Shown here: positions 58,839 through 59,926 of the stretch, piece by piece | How the letters are laid out: each line of letters opens with the position of its first letter | How positions within the stretch are numbered: position 1 is the first letter of the stretch | From: Dethiosulfovibrio faecalis | GTDB lineage: Bacteria > Synergistota > Synergistia > Synergistales > Dethiosulfovibrionaceae | Length of the DNA: 59,926 bases | NCBI RefSeq assembly: GCF_021568795.1 | Contig: NZ_JAKGUE010000018.1 | Coordinates: 1 to 59,926, forward strand | Direction of reading: 5' to 3' | The notes under the pieces: generated by a model | The model's database searches: none | What the model was told of the DNA's origin: nothing | What the model saw: only the letters and a program-made list of their open reading frames with translations | Program-made: the position numbers and the translations under genes

Positions 58839-59056
58839 TTTTCTTACCTCCCGATAAATGTGTTTTCTGCCGGAGGGCCTAAGAGGTCGCGGCATGGCAA
58901 AAATCGAAAATCTTGATCGTCGATTCGACCGACTTTAAACGATATTTCCCGGAACGGCAGGCAAGATACCACTGTACGATGCCGATGTCAATATGAATCC
59001 GCTTTGAATCCGGACCGCCATGGCTTACAATTGTCGGTAAGGAGGCGATCTAAGAG

Positions 59057-59881
59057 ATGAGACGCTATACAGTCGCGGCGGCCCAGATGGACAGCGGACC
59101 GGAAAAAGAGATCAACCTTATACATATGGAGGGGATGATCGAAGAGGCGGGGAAACGTGGCGCGTCCCTCATCGTCTTTCCTGAAACGTCCACCTTGCTG
59201 CCCTCGTCGGGCATCGAAAAGGAAGAGGGATCCGAGCCGGTCCCCGGGCCATCCACCGACAGACTCTCAGAGGCGGCACGGAAAGCCGGGATATGGGTCC
59301 ACAGCGGAAGCCTCCTGGAGAGGATAGAGGGGCACGAAAAATGCTACAACACGTCGGTTCTCATCTCCCCGGAAGGAGAGGTCACGGCTAAGTATCGAAA
59401 GATACACCTCTTCGACGTAAACGTCCATGACGGCCCCTCCGTCAGGGAGTCGGCGAGCTACGCCTCCGGAAAAGAGATAGTCATGGCCGAGACCCCCCTC
59501 GGCAACATCGGCATGTCCATATGCTACGACCTTAGATTCCCCGAACTGTACAGGATATTGGCCCTGAGGGGCGCACAGGTGCTGGTCGTCCCGGCCTGTT
59601 TCACCTCCGACACCGGCAAGGAGCACTGGGAGTCTCTTCTTCGAGCCAGAGCCATAGAAAACCTGTGCTACGTAGTGGCCCCCGGACAGGTCGGTTCGAA
59701 GCCCCGATACAGGGCCCACGGCAAATCGATGGTGGTGGATCCCTGGGGAACCGTCACGGCGTGCCGGGCCTCCGGAGAGGGACTGGCCCTGGCCGAGGTG
59801 GACCTGGACAGGCTAGAAGCCCTGAGACACTCGGTGCCATGCCTTCAGAACAGACGCCCCGACACCTACCTCTGGAGATAA
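59057..59881 (+). CDS. Carbon-nitrogen hydrolase (nitrilase superfamily amidase)
   Basis: A 274-aa protein with the complete Glu-Lys-Cys triad: E43 (FPETSTL), K115 (KYRKIHLFDV) and C156 (ICYDLRFPE). The length and the YDLRFPELYR context match omega-amidase/Nit2-like enzymes, which hydrolyse alpha-ketoglutaramate or related dicarboxylate amides, though deaminated glutathione amidases (Nit1) look alike. AAGGAGGCG precedes the ATG. No terminator follows within the window; an AAGGAGGCGG at 59901-59910 suggests another gene begins just beyond the edge. Confidence 0.88.
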   Translation: MRRYTVAAAQMDSGPEKEINLIHMEGMIEEAGKRGASLIVFPETSTLLPSSGIEKEEGSEPVPGPSTDRLSEAARKAGIWVHSGSLLERIEGHEKCYNTSVLISPEGEVTAKYRKIHLFDVNVHDGPSVRESASYASGKEIVMAETPLGNIGMSICYDLRFPELYRILALRGAQVLVVPACFTSDTGKEHWESLLRARAIENLCYVVAPGQVGSKPRYRAHGKSMVVDPWGTVTACRASGEGLALAEVDLDRLEALRHSVPCLQNRRPDTYLWR

Positions 59882-59926
59882 AGACGGCGAAAGAAAATTA
59901 AGGAGGCGGGGGCCGTAACTGCGGGC

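Overview
The window is high-GC, gene-dense bacterial chromosome of a strictly anaerobic, fermentative, motile organism. Gene content (electron-bifurcating-type [FeFe] hydrogenase HydABC with its maturases, superoxide reductase, pyruvate phosphate dikinase, a methionine-uptake protein, three MATE exporters, several chemoreceptors) fits a peptide/amino-acid fermenter. The overall style (frequent TTG starts, GGAGG sites, hydrogenase operon) suggests Synergistota, perhaps near Dethiosulfovibrio. That placement is inference; no rRNA or other definitive marker is present.

Layout. 1-640: probable IS3-family remnant, then a relatively AT-rich stretch with no gene. 641-5136: a guanidine-I (ykkC) riboswitch ahead of a solo B3/B4-domain gene, a 256-bp hairpin repeat, then a radical SAM / MATE / PLP-lyase operon behind a three-hairpin attenuator. 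5157-8621 (minus): a NiaR-like regulator, a two-gene sodium symporter and an M20 amidohydrolase. 8829-10775: a [FeFe] hydrogenase fused to a chemoreceptor-like signalling domain, a likely H2 sensor. 10816-14837: a methyltransferase, an ECF transporter whose T and both ATPase parts are one polypeptide, and a divergent MarR regulator. 14979-18681: a chemoreceptor and a MATE exporter. 18797-26920: the hydrogenase operon hydC-hydD-hydB-hydA, two nitroreductases, hydF and hydE; hydG is not in the window. 26948-33422 (minus): a metQ-like gene under a SAM-I-type riboswitch that lacks P4, a chemoreceptor, an EAL-CBS-GGDEF protein, a DHH phosphoesterase and an HdeD-like protein.

33541-37105: a short copy of the hairpin repeat, two very small genes each with its own terminator, a 92-aa protein and a 21-repeat Sel1 protein. 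37137-45009 (minus): superoxide reductase, PBP1C and alpha-2-macroglobulin. 45126-48988: a phosphatase and MATE pair, facing two tandem paralogous tail-anchored proteins of no recognised family. 49104-49358: tRNA-Asp, tRNA-Gly and initiator tRNA-fMet, transcribed on the minus strand from one promoter. 49439-59881: ppdK, a YitT-family protein, a flavoprotein and disulfide-reductase-like pair that has lost one redox cysteine, a membrane diguanylate cyclase, an ArsB/NhaD-type transporter with an unknown partner, and a nitrilase-family amidase.

The strongest signals for follow-up are the two riboswitches, the unexplained attenuator at 1848-1927, the dispersed hairpin repeat, the H2-sensing fusion, the tiny genes at 33686-34069 and the paralogous tail-anchored pair.
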